36,343 nucleotides of DNA from UBA668 sp966112835 (GTDB lineage Bacteria > Actinomycetota > Acidimicrobiia > Acidimicrobiales > Ilumatobacteraceae): contig CBHWEI010000006.1 in assembly GCA_966112835.1 (NCBI GenBank), forward strand, positions 1 through 36,343. The letters are read 5' to 3'. Every line of letters starts with the position of its first letter. Position 1 is the stretch's first letter. Below, one piece after another: positions 24,101 to 33,167 of this stretch. The position numbers and the translations under genes are program-made. A model generated the notes under the pieces. It saw only the letters and a list, made by a program, of their open reading frames with translations, was not told where the DNA came from and searched no databases.

Positions 24101-24871
24101 GCGCACCTCGTCGACGAGCAGCTTCGGATCGGGCGCGGACCATGGCGGCGCCAGGTGACCCGCTGCCGTGGTCGGTGACCAACCGATCTGCGGTCCACCG
24201 CGCTGCAAGCGCATGACGGCTGCCTCGTAGGGGGACACCGGCGCCGACAGCGGGCCCTGATCGGACCAGTCGTACGCGGTGCCGCTCCACGGCTGGTCGA
24301 CGGGCAGACCGACCAGCTCGATGGGTTCCCATGCGGGGTCGTTCACCACGTCGTCGAGCGTCTCGATGGACACCACGGCGTTGGTGGCGTTGGTGAGCAC
24401 GGCCATGGTGGCGCCGCTGGTGCTCAACTGCAGTTGCACGGTGCCGGGCACGGTGGGCCGTACTGCAGTGGCCGCCACCGCGTCCTGCAACTGCGGCGAC
24501 GTGCGGAACAGGATCAAGCCGACGGCGAGCGACGGGTCGATGGGGGTGCAGGTGACCGCGACGGTGGCGGCCTCCTTGCCGTACCACCACAGGCCCAGTC
24601 CGTCGTCGGTGCCGAACTCTTCGTGCGCCACCTGCTGTAGGTGCTTGCCGCGGCTGGCGCGCGTCCACACCGTGAACGGTCCGAAGGGCAGGCCGAGGTC
24701 CTTCGCACAGGTCCACGTGACGTGGACGTCCATGCTGTGGCGGCGCAGCGACTCGGCATCGAGGAATTCGGCGTGCTGGCCTGCGGCCTTCCACTGGCGG
24801 CGAGCGATGTCCAGCCAGTTCAGGCGGACAGCATGTGCCCGGAACAGGTAACTGTCGGCGCGGCGTGCCAT
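21182..24871 (-). CDS. Giant FN3-like protein of unknown function (1229 residues)
   Basis: A 1229-residue protein I cannot assign. The N-terminal 300 residues (MARRADSYLFRAHAVRLNWLDIARRQW) mix helix and strand and match nothing I know. From about 400 on it looks like a string of FN3/Ig-like sandwiches (ESIYVSWDRLPVTAALARL; VPVTGFAVYRTRSESAARS). Near residues 1132-1160 there is a phenylalanine/proline/arginine repeat (FRGFPGFPRFPRPRPL), followed by a beta-rich end. There is no signal peptide or membrane helix. The ATG shares its A with the stop of the 2264-residue gene (TGATG), and GGTGGAGGA lies just upstream, so translation is coupled. The two proteins probably work together. Confidence 0.8.
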   Translation of the reverse strand: MARRADSYLFRAHAVRLNWLDIARRQWKAAGQHAEFLDAESLRRHSMDVHVTWTCAKDLGLPFGPFTVWTRASRGKHLQQVAHEEFGTDDGLGLWWYGKEAATVAVTCTPIDPSLAVGLILFRTSPQLQDAVAATAVRPTVPGTVQLQLSTSGATMAVLTNATNAVVSIETLDDVVNDPAWEPIELVGLPVDQPWSGTAYDWSDQGPLSAPVSPYEAAVMRLQRGGPQIGWSPTTAAGHLAPPWSAPDPKLLVDEVRKDLLDEILPLYDGGADEAHQFDLQRKRAVDGPRQGTKRSSLATSLDSRPWSLLMLPAMSDPFLNLATGFGSTYAIEKIADGQIGVGNTDFLITAKYSSVPALREGAVEMAAYCPRPLPHGQVPTPTGLTATQGGMVAPVTANQPWRESIYVSWDRLPVTAALARLTQSALARYPSVAGSDAECLLPPRDAGGWRPLTITADGKKGEPGFDRATVADGGVEIPIGSGGRHVGYAVAVSDVFGVWSEWNDVAYDGDEPAPQPPRLVSLHLDTSYAGGPACPSTLRAEVAVEWVERTPTDVELVAMFFPIRPGDPVPPAGLDPSGPNPAGGFRRDVSIGFLGDQPIGIGCSVIPLNAAGDGAETPGPLQGDAGRRYAITAAVPTLDFGAANRWGVQVWVRRALAVGASPTIYVPGGSHPAVAIAASPMPVVPQPQPLPPGVPLGSTNDAEGRSHVRVKWTLPAGADVRTNVVWEVSESALRQHAGLSARAPESDSPGVRLAALWAAYDALDPTARRNLFRRVAEVAGTERVLDHALPKGSNDIHLFMVTTVTSTGVDSPWPQGPGLPHEHLQAVIAPRLRRPAPPLVRSTVASDGSVTLTMSSASKVPVTGFAVYRTRSESAARSVDTMGPPVMTVAVDAPGAGGRAIDPATGHPIHTATWTGSFPPHWDAWLVRVVAVPVDRVSVEGVLGLPSASSEVASVLVPPTVPPDLDVLTSDIWGNDHRGVLIRTSTSAPWRTGPLGAHRLIAVVGADEQVLTATPLEALAETALTTAPGAASTAVVGERGARAGGRSPLGVWFTRPVAADPVTVTLRLIDPLGRSTERTITVPGWVPPPPVVVDLRIIDMFRVIGRGVSVDLFCDATIDAEPPYVMEVTAYSSFRFPQFGSLPAFRGFPGFPRFPRPRPLSLTIALPDIPSIAGPVVPGGTIQVAHRRRRGRGRQGNYSIWVPLTGSVHVTISIVAPDGAQVTVAGDV

Positions 24872-27800
24872 CAGTCCTCCACCTCCCACGGTGCTCGGTG
24901 CAGTGACACACGGACGGCGGTGGTGCGCTTCTCGGGTGTTTGCGCAAGCGCGTCGGCGGCGCTCACCAGGTCCAAGTGCACCTCGGTGCCACGGCTGTTC
25001 GGGGCCAGCAGCACGACTGCCCGGGTGCCGCCGGGGCCCTGGACGATGCGGTCGATGCCGGCCAGGCCCGGCCCGGCCGCTGCGGGCTCGAGGTGCAACC
25101 ACGGTGCAGGCCGTGCCGCCCACCACTTGTGGCTGGGGTCCGATGCGTCGGGTGGCGCCGGCACGACAGTGGGCACCTGTCGCGAGCGCCACATGGCCTC
25201 GCTGCACTCGACGACGACGGCGACCGGTTGCGGCACCGCGTCGGCCGACCACAGCACCTCCACGGCCGGATAGTCGGGGGTCTGCGGCGCCGCGAGCCCG
25301 GCCGCCTGGAACGCCGCGTCGAGCTGCGAGCCGGCGGGCGTCGTGGGCAGAGTGGCCGGGTCGCGCAGTGCGGTCGGCGCGAGCACCACCCGATGGTGCA
25401 CCGCGGCGGGCGCGATGTACCCGGCCAGTTCCTCCACGGTGGCGAACCTGGAGGTGGTGAATCCGATGCGGTGGATGAGACCGGTCGCGTTCGCGGGCGC
25501 TCCCTTCGGCACGGCGTGGACGTCGACCAGATAGTCCGTGAGCGGTTCGAAGTCGTACGGCAAGGTGATCGTGTAGTCGTGCGAGGTCGCCTCGTCGACG
25601 CCCACGCAGGGCATGTCGCCGATGATCTCGCCGAGCACTTCGATCCACGGCGGTTGGACGCCGAAGGTCGCACCGGTGTGGCCGAACGCGAACATCGTGG
25701 GGTCGACGGCGATGGTGAGCGGCGAACCGGGGCCGCCACCGGTGGGCGGCTCGGGGTGCTTGCCCGACGCGGCCCGCACCACCACGCGCAGTTCCTTGTC
25801 GTACGCGTCGAACAGTCGCACGACCGCCTGTGTGCTGAGCGCGATGCGCACGGGCTCCTTGCAGAAGATGCCCACCTCGTGGGGTCCGGGCGTCGTGGCG
25901 AGCAGCCACGGCGTCAGGTCGTCCGGTGCCTCGTCGACACCGTCGGCGGTGAACGTGAACGACTGCGTGTGCGGCACGGTCCACGTGTCTGCCGGCGGCG
26001 TCGGGCCAGGCAGCGCCGCCGACGGCGGGTCGTTCGACACCATCGACGTGGCCCGCCAGGTGACGTCGACCGTGTAGCTCTGTCCGGGCACCAGCAGCGG
26101 GACGTTGCTGGGGTCCTGGGTGAGCGCGTTCGACAGGGCGGTCTGTTCGGAGGTGACGACGGTGGAGTCCCAGCTGTGGCGGCGCCGCTCGCTGGTGGGC
26201 AGTGCGCTCATGGCGATCACCCAGAACGCCGATGCCCGGTCCTTCACCAGTGCCCGGTCCCATCCGATGACGATCTCGGTGGTCTCGCCGGGCAGGCCGT
26301 CCATGGTGACGAGCACCAGCATCAGCCCCTGGCGGCTGCCGGAGGCGATCCGGGCGGCGATGCGACCGGCGCGTTCGACGGGGCCGGCCCACGGCTTGTC
26401 GGGGTCGACCCAGTCGGGGGGCAATGGGTGTGTGCCGCTCAGCAGGTCGTCGGTGGACACGCGGTGCTCGTGCACGGGCGTGCCCGCGTCGTCGAAGCTG
26501 CGCACCACCAGTGCCTTGCCCAGTGCGCGTTCCGGAACGAGCAGCAGCACCGAGAACTCGCTGAGCCCGTCGGGGCAGGTCATCCGCACCGCGTCGCCCA
26601 ACTCGTCGGGCCGGAAGCCGGTCTCGCTCCAGACCTGCTTCACCCGTTCGCGGTCGGTCTCGGTGCCTCGCGGTGCGGGTTCAGCGATGTCGTTCTGTGG
26701 CGAGCGCAGCACGCGCCCGAGGCACCCCAGCCGCAGGTCGGGGTCGGTGGCGTGCATCATCTCGGTGGTCCAGCTCTGCTGCGCGAGCTCCGCGCTCAGG
26801 TCGGCCAACGAGGTGCCGTCGGCCAACAGTTCCGCCACCGAGCGCAACGACACGTGGTCGCCCACGGCGGCCGCGGCGCTCATGGTGAGCGGTTGGTCGA
26901 CGACCCACGACTTCATCGGCGAGACGGGGTCGCCATGTCCACGGCCGGGGCACGGCACCGCGTCGCCGACGACGACGGCGGGTGCAGTTCCCTGCATGCG
27001 GTCGACGGCGTCGTCGCCGGTGCGCCACGGCTCGTCCACGTGCAACCGGGCTTCGACAGGCGACGTTCGGACGTGGCTCGACGGGTCGGGCAGTGGGATG
27101 GGCGTCAGGTTCCAGCCGACCGAGCTGGGTCCAGTGGGCTTGTCGTCGAAGGTCCACAGCACCGACACGGGAGGGGCCGGAGGGTCGCAGACGGTGCCCC
27201 ACCGGTGCCCCACCTGCGACTTCAGTGCCTCGCCGTAGGGCACCGCGCGCGAGAACGGGGTGGGCAGCCAGTCCAGCAGCGCCAAGGACGGACCGCTGGT
27301 GGGGTCCGCCGGAGTTCCGCCGGTCCACCACGTGCTGGGTGCGGTGGCGCCGCCGGGTTGCAGCGGGCCGTGCAAGGTGACGTCGAGCAGTTCGTACCGC
27401 CACCAGCGATCGCCGATGCGTGTCCACGGGTTGCTGGCGGCGCCCGACGAGCCGAACGGTGCTTCGCCCAGCACGATGTTGCCGGTGGCCGTGGGGGCCG
27501 AGTTGAACTGGATGACGGGGATGGCGTCGAGCGGCACCGACGGCGGCGCGTCGGGTGTGGTGGCCACCGTGGATCGAGCGTCGGCAATCTTGCCATCCAC
27601 CTGTCGGCCCGCGCCCGAGCCCTCCACCAATGCGGGACTGCGGCTCACCAGCGACACACCGGCCACCAGGTCCTGTGGCTCGGGGGTGGCGTCGGGTTCC
27701 TCGCCGATGGTCAGCGACACGCAGCCCTTCACGGAGAAGAAGAAGAAGTCGACCTCGCCGCACACCTCGCCGTGCACGTACGGCTGGTCCTGGCGCACGC

Positions 27801-30800
27801 CGTTGACGATGCGGGTGCCGACCATCACCGTCAGTTCTGCGCTGGCACCGATGCTGACGATGAACAGGCGCAGTTCGCCGCGGACGTAGATCTTGCCGGC
27901 CAGGTAGAACGGGTCCAGGCCCAGGATGGCGTCGAATCCCGCGGCGACCTCCAGGTACAGGCCGACGGATTTGCTGCCCATCAGCACGCACTGGATGTGG
28001 AAGCCGGTGGCGACGGCGATGCCGTGGCTGACGGATGGCAGCACGGGGATGGACACGCCGTCGCCGTGCACCATCAGGTATCCGCTGCCACTGATGACGT
28101 CGAGCACTTCGACCGTGACCCGGTCGTCGTAGTTGCCCAGTTCGACCAACCACTTCTCGGGGTGGTGGGTGTCGAAGAACGCGGTGACGGGGACACGCAC
28201 CTTCAGGATCGACTTGATCTCGTAGGCGGCGACGATGCCGATCTGGATGGTGCCCTGGCCGAAGTCGATGTCCAGCACGGCCAGGAAGGTGGCGTTCTGG
28301 TTGGCGTCCTTCAGCACGGGTGGCAGCGACAGCACATCGGCCTTCATCACCAGCAAGAGGCGAGGGCCCGGCACTTCGATGACGACGATGCCTTTCAGGT
28401 GCAGCACGAAGCCGCCGTCCACCGTGCCCAGCAGCATGCCGGCGGCGAACGCGTAATGGCCGGGATCGAACTTCCATCCGGCCGGATCCATCACACCGCC
28501 CTGCCGGGGCAGCTGCTCCTGCAGCCATGCCAGCGCAGGGACCTGTACGGCGTGGTTCTCCTTGCGGGCGTAGTTGATACCGACGCCACCGAGGAAGCCG
28601 AAGATGCCCAGGCCCGAGTTGCCCAGCAGCAGCGGGACCGGGAACTGCACGTCCACGCCGACGAGCACGCCGGTGACGCCACCTTCGCTGTGCACGGCCA
28701 GGCTGGCCGAGCCGCGGATGTTCACCGGGATGATGGTCAGATCGAACGCGCCTTCGAACCCACCCTCGTTGATGGCCACCCAGCCACTGCCGTGCAGGGT
28801 GCCGGGGATGTCCAGCGTGGCGCCGAACTTGGTGATCTGCAGGTCCAGCGGTGGTCCGTCCAGACGGCCGCGTACGCGCACGGTGTCGATCTTCAGGATG
28901 CCGAGGTCCAGTCCCAGGCCGACTTCCACTTCCAGGTACGTCGGGTTGTCGCGGCTGACCTTCACGCCCAGGATGCGCAACACGTTGTCCAACGGCGGCA
29001 CGGCGGTCAGCGAGCCGGTGGGGATGTCCAGCGAGTAGCCGCGGCTGGGGTCGAACACGGGCAGCGGCACGTACTCGACGCCGCCGGGTGCGGCGTTCGT
29101 GCCCCACTGCGAGCGGACGCCGACGGCCTTGTAGCGGGTGGTGATGGGGTGTGCGGGGTCGACTCGGATGATGCCCAGGTCGAACGTGAACGCGACCTCG
29201 ACATCCAGCAGGACGCTCACTTGCACGCCGTGGTCCGACACGGTGGTGGTGCCGTCGGCGCCGACGATGCCGTCGCTCACCACCAGTTCGCCGCCGCGCA
29301 GGATGATGGACTGCGTGTGCAACAGGTCGCTGGCACCGAGGGCCACCGAGCCCAGGGCCACCAGCGCGCCCGCGGCAGGTGACAGTTCGGTGGTGGCAGA
29401 GGTCAGCGGGGCGAGCACGGTCAGCGCGCCGAGCACGTCCAGCGCGGTCTGGTCGGCGTGGGCCGAGTCCATCTTCGCCAGGCCGTCGAGGTCCGAGTCG
29501 AGTGCCCTGAATTCGGCGGTGACGTTCCACGAGTTCTGGTCCTCCGCGATGCGCAGGCGGACCAGGAACGTGCAGATGCCGTCGGACGGGTTGCGCGGAC
29601 CGGAGCGGATGGCCGGTTGACCCTTCCGCGCGAACCCGGCTTCGGCAGCGGTCTCGATGTCGAACTCGCCGTACACCTCGCCGCGGATGAACGTGCCGCG
29701 AACCAACTCCACGCGCACGCCGATCTTGCGGAAGCAGTCGGGGCGTGCCGTCTGCGGGGGCCGCGGGTCCACCGTCGAGATGACGGGTGCGGCCGGTCGG
29801 GTGAGTTCTCCGGTGACCGTCTCTGCCGACGACGCGTCGGTGGACGCGCGTGCACGCCACCAGGCGGCGGCGCCGATGGTGGGGTCCGCGGTGAGCGAGT
29901 CGATGGAGCCGGCGGTGGGGCTTGCCGGGTTCGACTTGGTGTGTCCGTACGCGGTGCCGACGACCACGTTGGTGAAGCCGTGGGCGCGCAGCAGGTGGAT
30001 CAGTGCGTCGCGGCGGCGTTCGCTCAGGGCCATGTTGCGGTCGCGTTGGGCAGTGGAGTCGTCGCCCTCGAACGACGCGTAGCCGTCGACGGTCAGCTTG
30101 GTGGCGGCGCCGATGTCGGTCAGTCGTCCCGCGAGCGTGGACAGGACGGTGGGGGACGAACCAGGGTCGGTGCGGGTGCCGGCCGGCCCGCTGCGCAAGT
30201 TGGTGCCCAGCTCGGCCCAGGCCAGTGTGGAGGTCTGCGGCTGTGGCGGCGAGTCGGGTCGCGGTTCGGGCACCTGCGCCGGCGTGGGTCGGTCGAACAG
30301 CGCGAACGCGTCGATCACCTTCGGCGCCACGGCCGTGAGCACCGCCTGTACGGCAACGGTGGCGCCTGCGCCGACCGGCACCTCGGCGGTGGAGCCCGTG
30401 TGCGTGCCACCCGACCACGTCCACGTGGCATCGGCTTCGGGGTTCAGACGGAGCACTGCGGACGTGGTGGTCTGCGACACCAGTTCGAGGCGGTGTGAAC
30501 CGTTGGAGGTCGTGCGCAGCGACACGGTGGTGCCGCTGCTGCCGGCCGGGCTGCTGCCGGCGCCACGGTGAGCGGTGACCACTCGGGTGGTCGGGTTGCC
30601 GGCGCCGTCGGTGGCGGTGATCGACACCGTGACCGTGCCGGCGATGGGGGTGGTGATGCGGGCACGGTCGTCGTTCACGGCGGCGCCACCGTCGACGGTG
30701 ATGCGGATGGACACGGGCGCGAGGCCACCGGCGGTGTCGACGAACAGCGTGCTGTGTTCGGGCAGGTCGGCGGGGTTGGTACCCGGGTCCTCGATCCATG

Positions 30801-31665
30801 CGCCGGTGTCGCTCTGGAATCGGACGGTGATGGTGGGGTGACCGCCGCGGTTCACCACCTCGGCTTCGAACACACCGGTGACGCCGGCGTGGGCACCGAT
30901 GCCGATCCACATGTCGCGCACGCCAGCGCTGACGGCGATGCCTTCCAGCCCGGAGGGCGCGACGAACAGTCGGGCCTCGGGCAGGTACAGGCCTTGCCAG
31001 TCGCCGGGCATGGCACGTGCGGTGGCTGGGACGCCCGATGGTCCGGCGGTGCCGGACAGGTCGAGCACGGCGGTGCGGAACGCGAAGCCGACCACGTCGC
31101 TGGGACCCACGAGCGCGTACGGCGGGTCCATGCGGATGAAGTCGTAGATCTGGTCGACGGGCGGCCCGCCGGTGGTGGCGGACAGCAGGGTGACGTTCAC
31201 CGAGCTGCCGGCGAGTTGCTGCACGCGGATGCGCAACGCCGGCAGGGTGAAGCGCACCACGGGGTTCGCCGGGTCGGCACGCAACTGCCCCTGCGGGTCC
31301 AGCATGGCGCCACGCAGGAACGGCAGTCGCAGCAGCGCGGACGGTGCGGACAGCACCACCCGCCATCCGCCGTCGCGGTTGCCGCCGGGGCCGTCCAGGT
31401 GGAAGGCGAGCGCGACCGTGACCCGTGGGTCGGGGAATTCGATGGGCGTGCTCGAGTTGCCGGGCGTGTGGCTGAAGCCGCCCGTCTGCGGGTCCAGCGA
31501 CAGCGGCCCGTGGAGGTCTTCGGTGGCGGAGTACTCGGACCAGTTGCCGTCCGCGTCGGACACGGGGGTGGGACCGGTGCCGTTCAGGCCGTCCAGCAGG
31601 GGGCGCAGCGAATCCAGTTCGCCGGAGTTCCTCAGGCTGGCCGGCAACTCATCCCACAGCGACAT
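24871..31665 (-). CDS. Giant beta-rich protein with embedded OmpA-like domain (2264 residues)
   Basis: No family recognised. The N-terminus (MSLWDELPASLRNSGELDSL) lacks a signal peptide. Residues 1-380 are beta-rich; 380-475 include Ig-like segments. Residues about 480-580 form an OmpA-like domain with KLTVDGYASFEGDD and NMALSERRRDALIHLLRAHG, although the usual GHTD is replaced. Residues about 800-1400 are long runs of alternating hydrophobic strands with recurrent LGLDLGILKIDTV-type units and the patch CGEVDFFFFSVKGC. Residues 1460-2264 are again Ig/FN3-like. ATG 31665 is chosen because GGGGGTG lies at proper spacing; GTG 31674 and ATG 31671 are alternatives. The stop shares a base with the next gene's ATG. 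Confidence 0.8.
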   Translation of the reverse strand: MSLWDELPASLRNSGELDSLRPLLDGLNGTGPTPVSDADGNWSEYSATEDLHGPLSLDPQTGGFSHTPGNSSTPIEFPDPRVTVALAFHLDGPGGNRDGGWRVVLSAPSALLRLPFLRGAMLDPQGQLRADPANPVVRFTLPALRIRVQQLAGSSVNVTLLSATTGGPPVDQIYDFIRMDPPYALVGPSDVVGFAFRTAVLDLSGTAGPSGVPATARAMPGDWQGLYLPEARLFVAPSGLEGIAVSAGVRDMWIGIGAHAGVTGVFEAEVVNRGGHPTITVRFQSDTGAWIEDPGTNPADLPEHSTLFVDTAGGLAPVSIRITVDGGAAVNDDRARITTPIAGTVTVSITATDGAGNPTTRVVTAHRGAGSSPAGSSGTTVSLRTTSNGSHRLELVSQTTTSAVLRLNPEADATWTWSGGTHTGSTAEVPVGAGATVAVQAVLTAVAPKVIDAFALFDRPTPAQVPEPRPDSPPQPQTSTLAWAELGTNLRSGPAGTRTDPGSSPTVLSTLAGRLTDIGAATKLTVDGYASFEGDDSTAQRDRNMALSERRRDALIHLLRAHGFTNVVVGTAYGHTKSNPASPTAGSIDSLTADPTIGAAAWWRARASTDASSAETVTGELTRPAAPVISTVDPRPPQTARPDCFRKIGVRVELVRGTFIRGEVYGEFDIETAAEAGFARKGQPAIRSGPRNPSDGICTFLVRLRIAEDQNSWNVTAEFRALDSDLDGLAKMDSAHADQTALDVLGALTVLAPLTSATTELSPAAGALVALGSVALGASDLLHTQSIILRGGELVVSDGIVGADGTTTVSDHGVQVSVLLDVEVAFTFDLGIIRVDPAHPITTRYKAVGVRSQWGTNAAPGGVEYVPLPVFDPSRGYSLDIPTGSLTAVPPLDNVLRILGVKVSRDNPTYLEVEVGLGLDLGILKIDTVRVRGRLDGPPLDLQITKFGATLDIPGTLHGSGWVAINEGGFEGAFDLTIIPVNIRGSASLAVHSEGGVTGVLVGVDVQFPVPLLLGNSGLGIFGFLGGVGINYARKENHAVQVPALAWLQEQLPRQGGVMDPAGWKFDPGHYAFAAGMLLGTVDGGFVLHLKGIVVIEVPGPRLLLVMKADVLSLPPVLKDANQNATFLAVLDIDFGQGTIQIGIVAAYEIKSILKVRVPVTAFFDTHHPEKWLVELGNYDDRVTVEVLDVISGSGYLMVHGDGVSIPVLPSVSHGIAVATGFHIQCVLMGSKSVGLYLEVAAGFDAILGLDPFYLAGKIYVRGELRLFIVSIGASAELTVMVGTRIVNGVRQDQPYVHGEVCGEVDFFFFSVKGCVSLTIGEEPDATPEPQDLVAGVSLVSRSPALVEGSGAGRQVDGKIADARSTVATTPDAPPSVPLDAIPVIQFNSAPTATGNIVLGEAPFGSSGAASNPWTRIGDRWWRYELLDVTLHGPLQPGGATAPSTWWTGGTPADPTSGPSLALLDWLPTPFSRAVPYGEALKSQVGHRWGTVCDPPAPPVSVLWTFDDKPTGPSSVGWNLTPIPLPDPSSHVRTSPVEARLHVDEPWRTGDDAVDRMQGTAPAVVVGDAVPCPGRGHGDPVSPMKSWVVDQPLTMSAAAAVGDHVSLRSVAELLADGTSLADLSAELAQQSWTTEMMHATDPDLRLGCLGRVLRSPQNDIAEPAPRGTETDRERVKQVWSETGFRPDELGDAVRMTCPDGLSEFSVLLLVPERALGKALVVRSFDDAGTPVHEHRVSTDDLLSGTHPLPPDWVDPDKPWAGPVERAGRIAARIASGSRQGLMLVLVTMDGLPGETTEIVIGWDRALVKDRASAFWVIAMSALPTSERRRHSWDSTVVTSEQTALSNALTQDPSNVPLLVPGQSYTVDVTWRATSMVSNDPPSAALPGPTPPADTWTVPHTQSFTFTADGVDEAPDDLTPWLLATTPGPHEVGIFCKEPVRIALSTQAVVRLFDAYDKELRVVVRAASGKHPEPPTGGGPGSPLTIAVDPTMFAFGHTGATFGVQPPWIEVLGEIIGDMPCVGVDEATSHDYTITLPYDFEPLTDYLVDVHAVPKGAPANATGLIHRIGFTTSRFATVEELAGYIAPAAVHHRVVLAPTALRDPATLPTTPAGSQLDAAFQAAGLAAPQTPDYPAVEVLWSADAVPQPVAVVVECSEAMWRSRQVPTVVPAPPDASDPSHKWWAARPAPWLHLEPAAAGPGLAGIDRIVQGPGGTRAVVLLAPNSRGTEVHLDLVSAADALAQTPEKRTTAVRVSLHRAPWEVED

Positions 31666-31683
31666 GTACATCACCCCCGGCGG

Positions 31684-31702
31684 CCTCGGATGCGGGCCGA
31701 GG
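31684..31702. other. Short hairpin upstream of the giant genes
   Basis: CCTCGG (31684-31689) and CCGAGG (31697-31702) enclose a seven-base loop, 19 bases before the giant gene start. The surrounding 160-bp gap (31666-31825) must hold the terminator of the acyl-CoA dehydrogenase and any promoter of the giant pair. TTGACG appears on the minus strand near 31767, but I see no convincing -10 element. Confidence 0.3.
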
Positions 31703-31825
31703 TTGTCCAGGGTGCGCCTTCACGGCGGCGCTGTCTGTCGGATTGCCGACCCCAACGTTCAAGCCTTCGTCAACACGGCCACGCACCGGGCCGAAGGGCC
31801 GCATGCCACGCGGTTGAACGGCGGG

Positions 31826-33037
31826 TCAGTGCGCTTCCGCAGCGCGGGCGTAGCGGCGAAGGATGCGGCGGCCGAGGCTGGTCTTGTGCACCTCGTCGGC
31901 GCCGTCGTAGATGCGGGCGGCGCGCTCGTGCCGGTACCAGTACGCCAGGATCGTGTCGTCGGTGACGCCGAGCGCACCGTGCACCTGGATGGCCCGGTCC
32001 ACCGACTTCAGCATGGTGTTCGCCACCTCGAACTTGATGGCCGAGATCTCGTCGCGGGCCACGCTCGCGCCGTGCTGGTCGATCATCCATGCGCAGTGCA
32101 GCGTCTGCAGACGAGCGCCGCGGATCTCGGCGTCCATCTCGGCCACCCAGTGCTGGATGACCTGCTTGTCGGCCAGCGTGCCGCCATCACCGTCGATGAT
32201 GCGGGCATTGGCGCGCTCGCACATCATGTCGAAGGCCCGGGCGGCGATGCCCAGCCAGCGCATGCAGTGGTGGATGCGACCGGGGCCCAGGCGGTCCTGG
32301 GCGAGCAGGAACCCGCTGCCCTCGGGGCCGAGCAGGTTGGTGCGCGGCACGCGGCACGACTGGTAGATGACCTCGGCGTGGCTGGCATGGCCCGACCCGC
32401 TGTGGCCCATGACGCTGACGTTGCGCACCAGGTTGAACCCGGGCGTGTCGGTGGGGACGATGATCATGCTGGCGCGCTGGTGCGGCGGCGCCTCGGGGTT
32501 GGTGACAGCCATGACGATCGCGAACGCGGCACCGTCGGCCGACGAGGTGAACCACTTCTGGCCGTTGATGATGTAGTCGTCGCCGTCGGTGACCGCAGTG
32601 GTGGCCAGCAGCGTGGGGTTCGAGCCGGCCGTCTCCGGCTCGGTCATCGAGAAGCAGCTGCGGATCTCGCCGGCCACGAGCGGGCGCAGGAAACGCTCGC
32701 TCTGCTCGTCGGTGGCGTACTTGTGGAGGATCTCGATGTTGCCGGCGTCGGGTGCCGCGGTGCCGAACACGCTCATGCCCAGCGGGCTGCGACCGACGGC
32801 CTCGGCGAACAGGCCGTGGTCGACCATCGACAGGCCGAGGCCACCGAACTCGACCGGGTGGTTCGGGGCCCACAGACCCATCTGCTTCACCTTGGCCTGG
32901 GCCTTCTTCACGCCCGCTTCCAGGGCTGCCGGGTCGCCGTGGAGCATCTCGCCCTCCAGCGGAATGACCTCGCGATCCATGAACTCACGGATCATCTCGA
33001 GCCTGACCGACATCTCCTCGGACACGTTGAAGTCCAT
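31826..33037 (-). CDS. Acyl-CoA dehydrogenase
   Basis: A 403-residue flavoenzyme that introduces a trans double bond in acyl-CoA, passing electrons to an electron-transfer flavoprotein. Visible landmarks are CFSMTEPETAGSNP (FAD/substrate motif), YIINGQKWFTSSADGA, RWLGIAARAFDMMCERANAR, QVHGALGVTDDT and YDGADEVHK at 377-385 near the C-terminus. The GADEVH ending is like the ACAD10/ACAD11 group rather than the YEGTSQ form of short/medium-chain enzymes. GGGAGG is spaced five bases from ATG 33037, preferred over GTG 33043. It is upstream of the giant genes on the same strand but 160 bp away, so a link is uncertain. Confidence 0.92.
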   Translation of the reverse strand: MDFNVSEEMSVRLEMIREFMDREVIPLEGEMLHGDPAALEAGVKKAQAKVKQMGLWAPNHPVEFGGLGLSMVDHGLFAEAVGRSPLGMSVFGTAAPDAGNIEILHKYATDEQSERFLRPLVAGEIRSCFSMTEPETAGSNPTLLATTAVTDGDDYIINGQKWFTSSADGAAFAIVMAVTNPEAPPHQRASMIIVPTDTPGFNLVRNVSVMGHSGSGHASHAEVIYQSCRVPRTNLLGPEGSGFLLAQDRLGPGRIHHCMRWLGIAARAFDMMCERANARIIDGDGGTLADKQVIQHWVAEMDAEIRGARLQTLHCAWMIDQHGASVARDEISAIKFEVANTMLKSVDRAIQVHGALGVTDDTILAYWYRHERAARIYDGADEVHKTSLGRRILRRYARAAEAH

Positions 33038-33167
33038 GAGCACCTCCCGGGTAAAGGCTCAGGGTACGAACGCTTCCCGAGGTGAACTAGGGCAGTTGGT
33101 CCCTGGTTGCGCCCGGACGGTGCCGTTCCGCCACGACAACGACCGCCCCATCGGGCATGCTGACGCC

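Noticed and set aside
24940..29382. Very long open frame on the plus strand opposite the giant gene
   Set aside because: It is a GC-bias shadow: its product is H/Q/R/V-rich without domains, whereas the minus strand gives ordered beta-rich sequence.
21182..31665. Contractile injection system or tailocin parts
   Set aside because: No sheath, tube, baseplate or AAA ATPase genes occur in the window, so size and FN3-like character alone do not support it.
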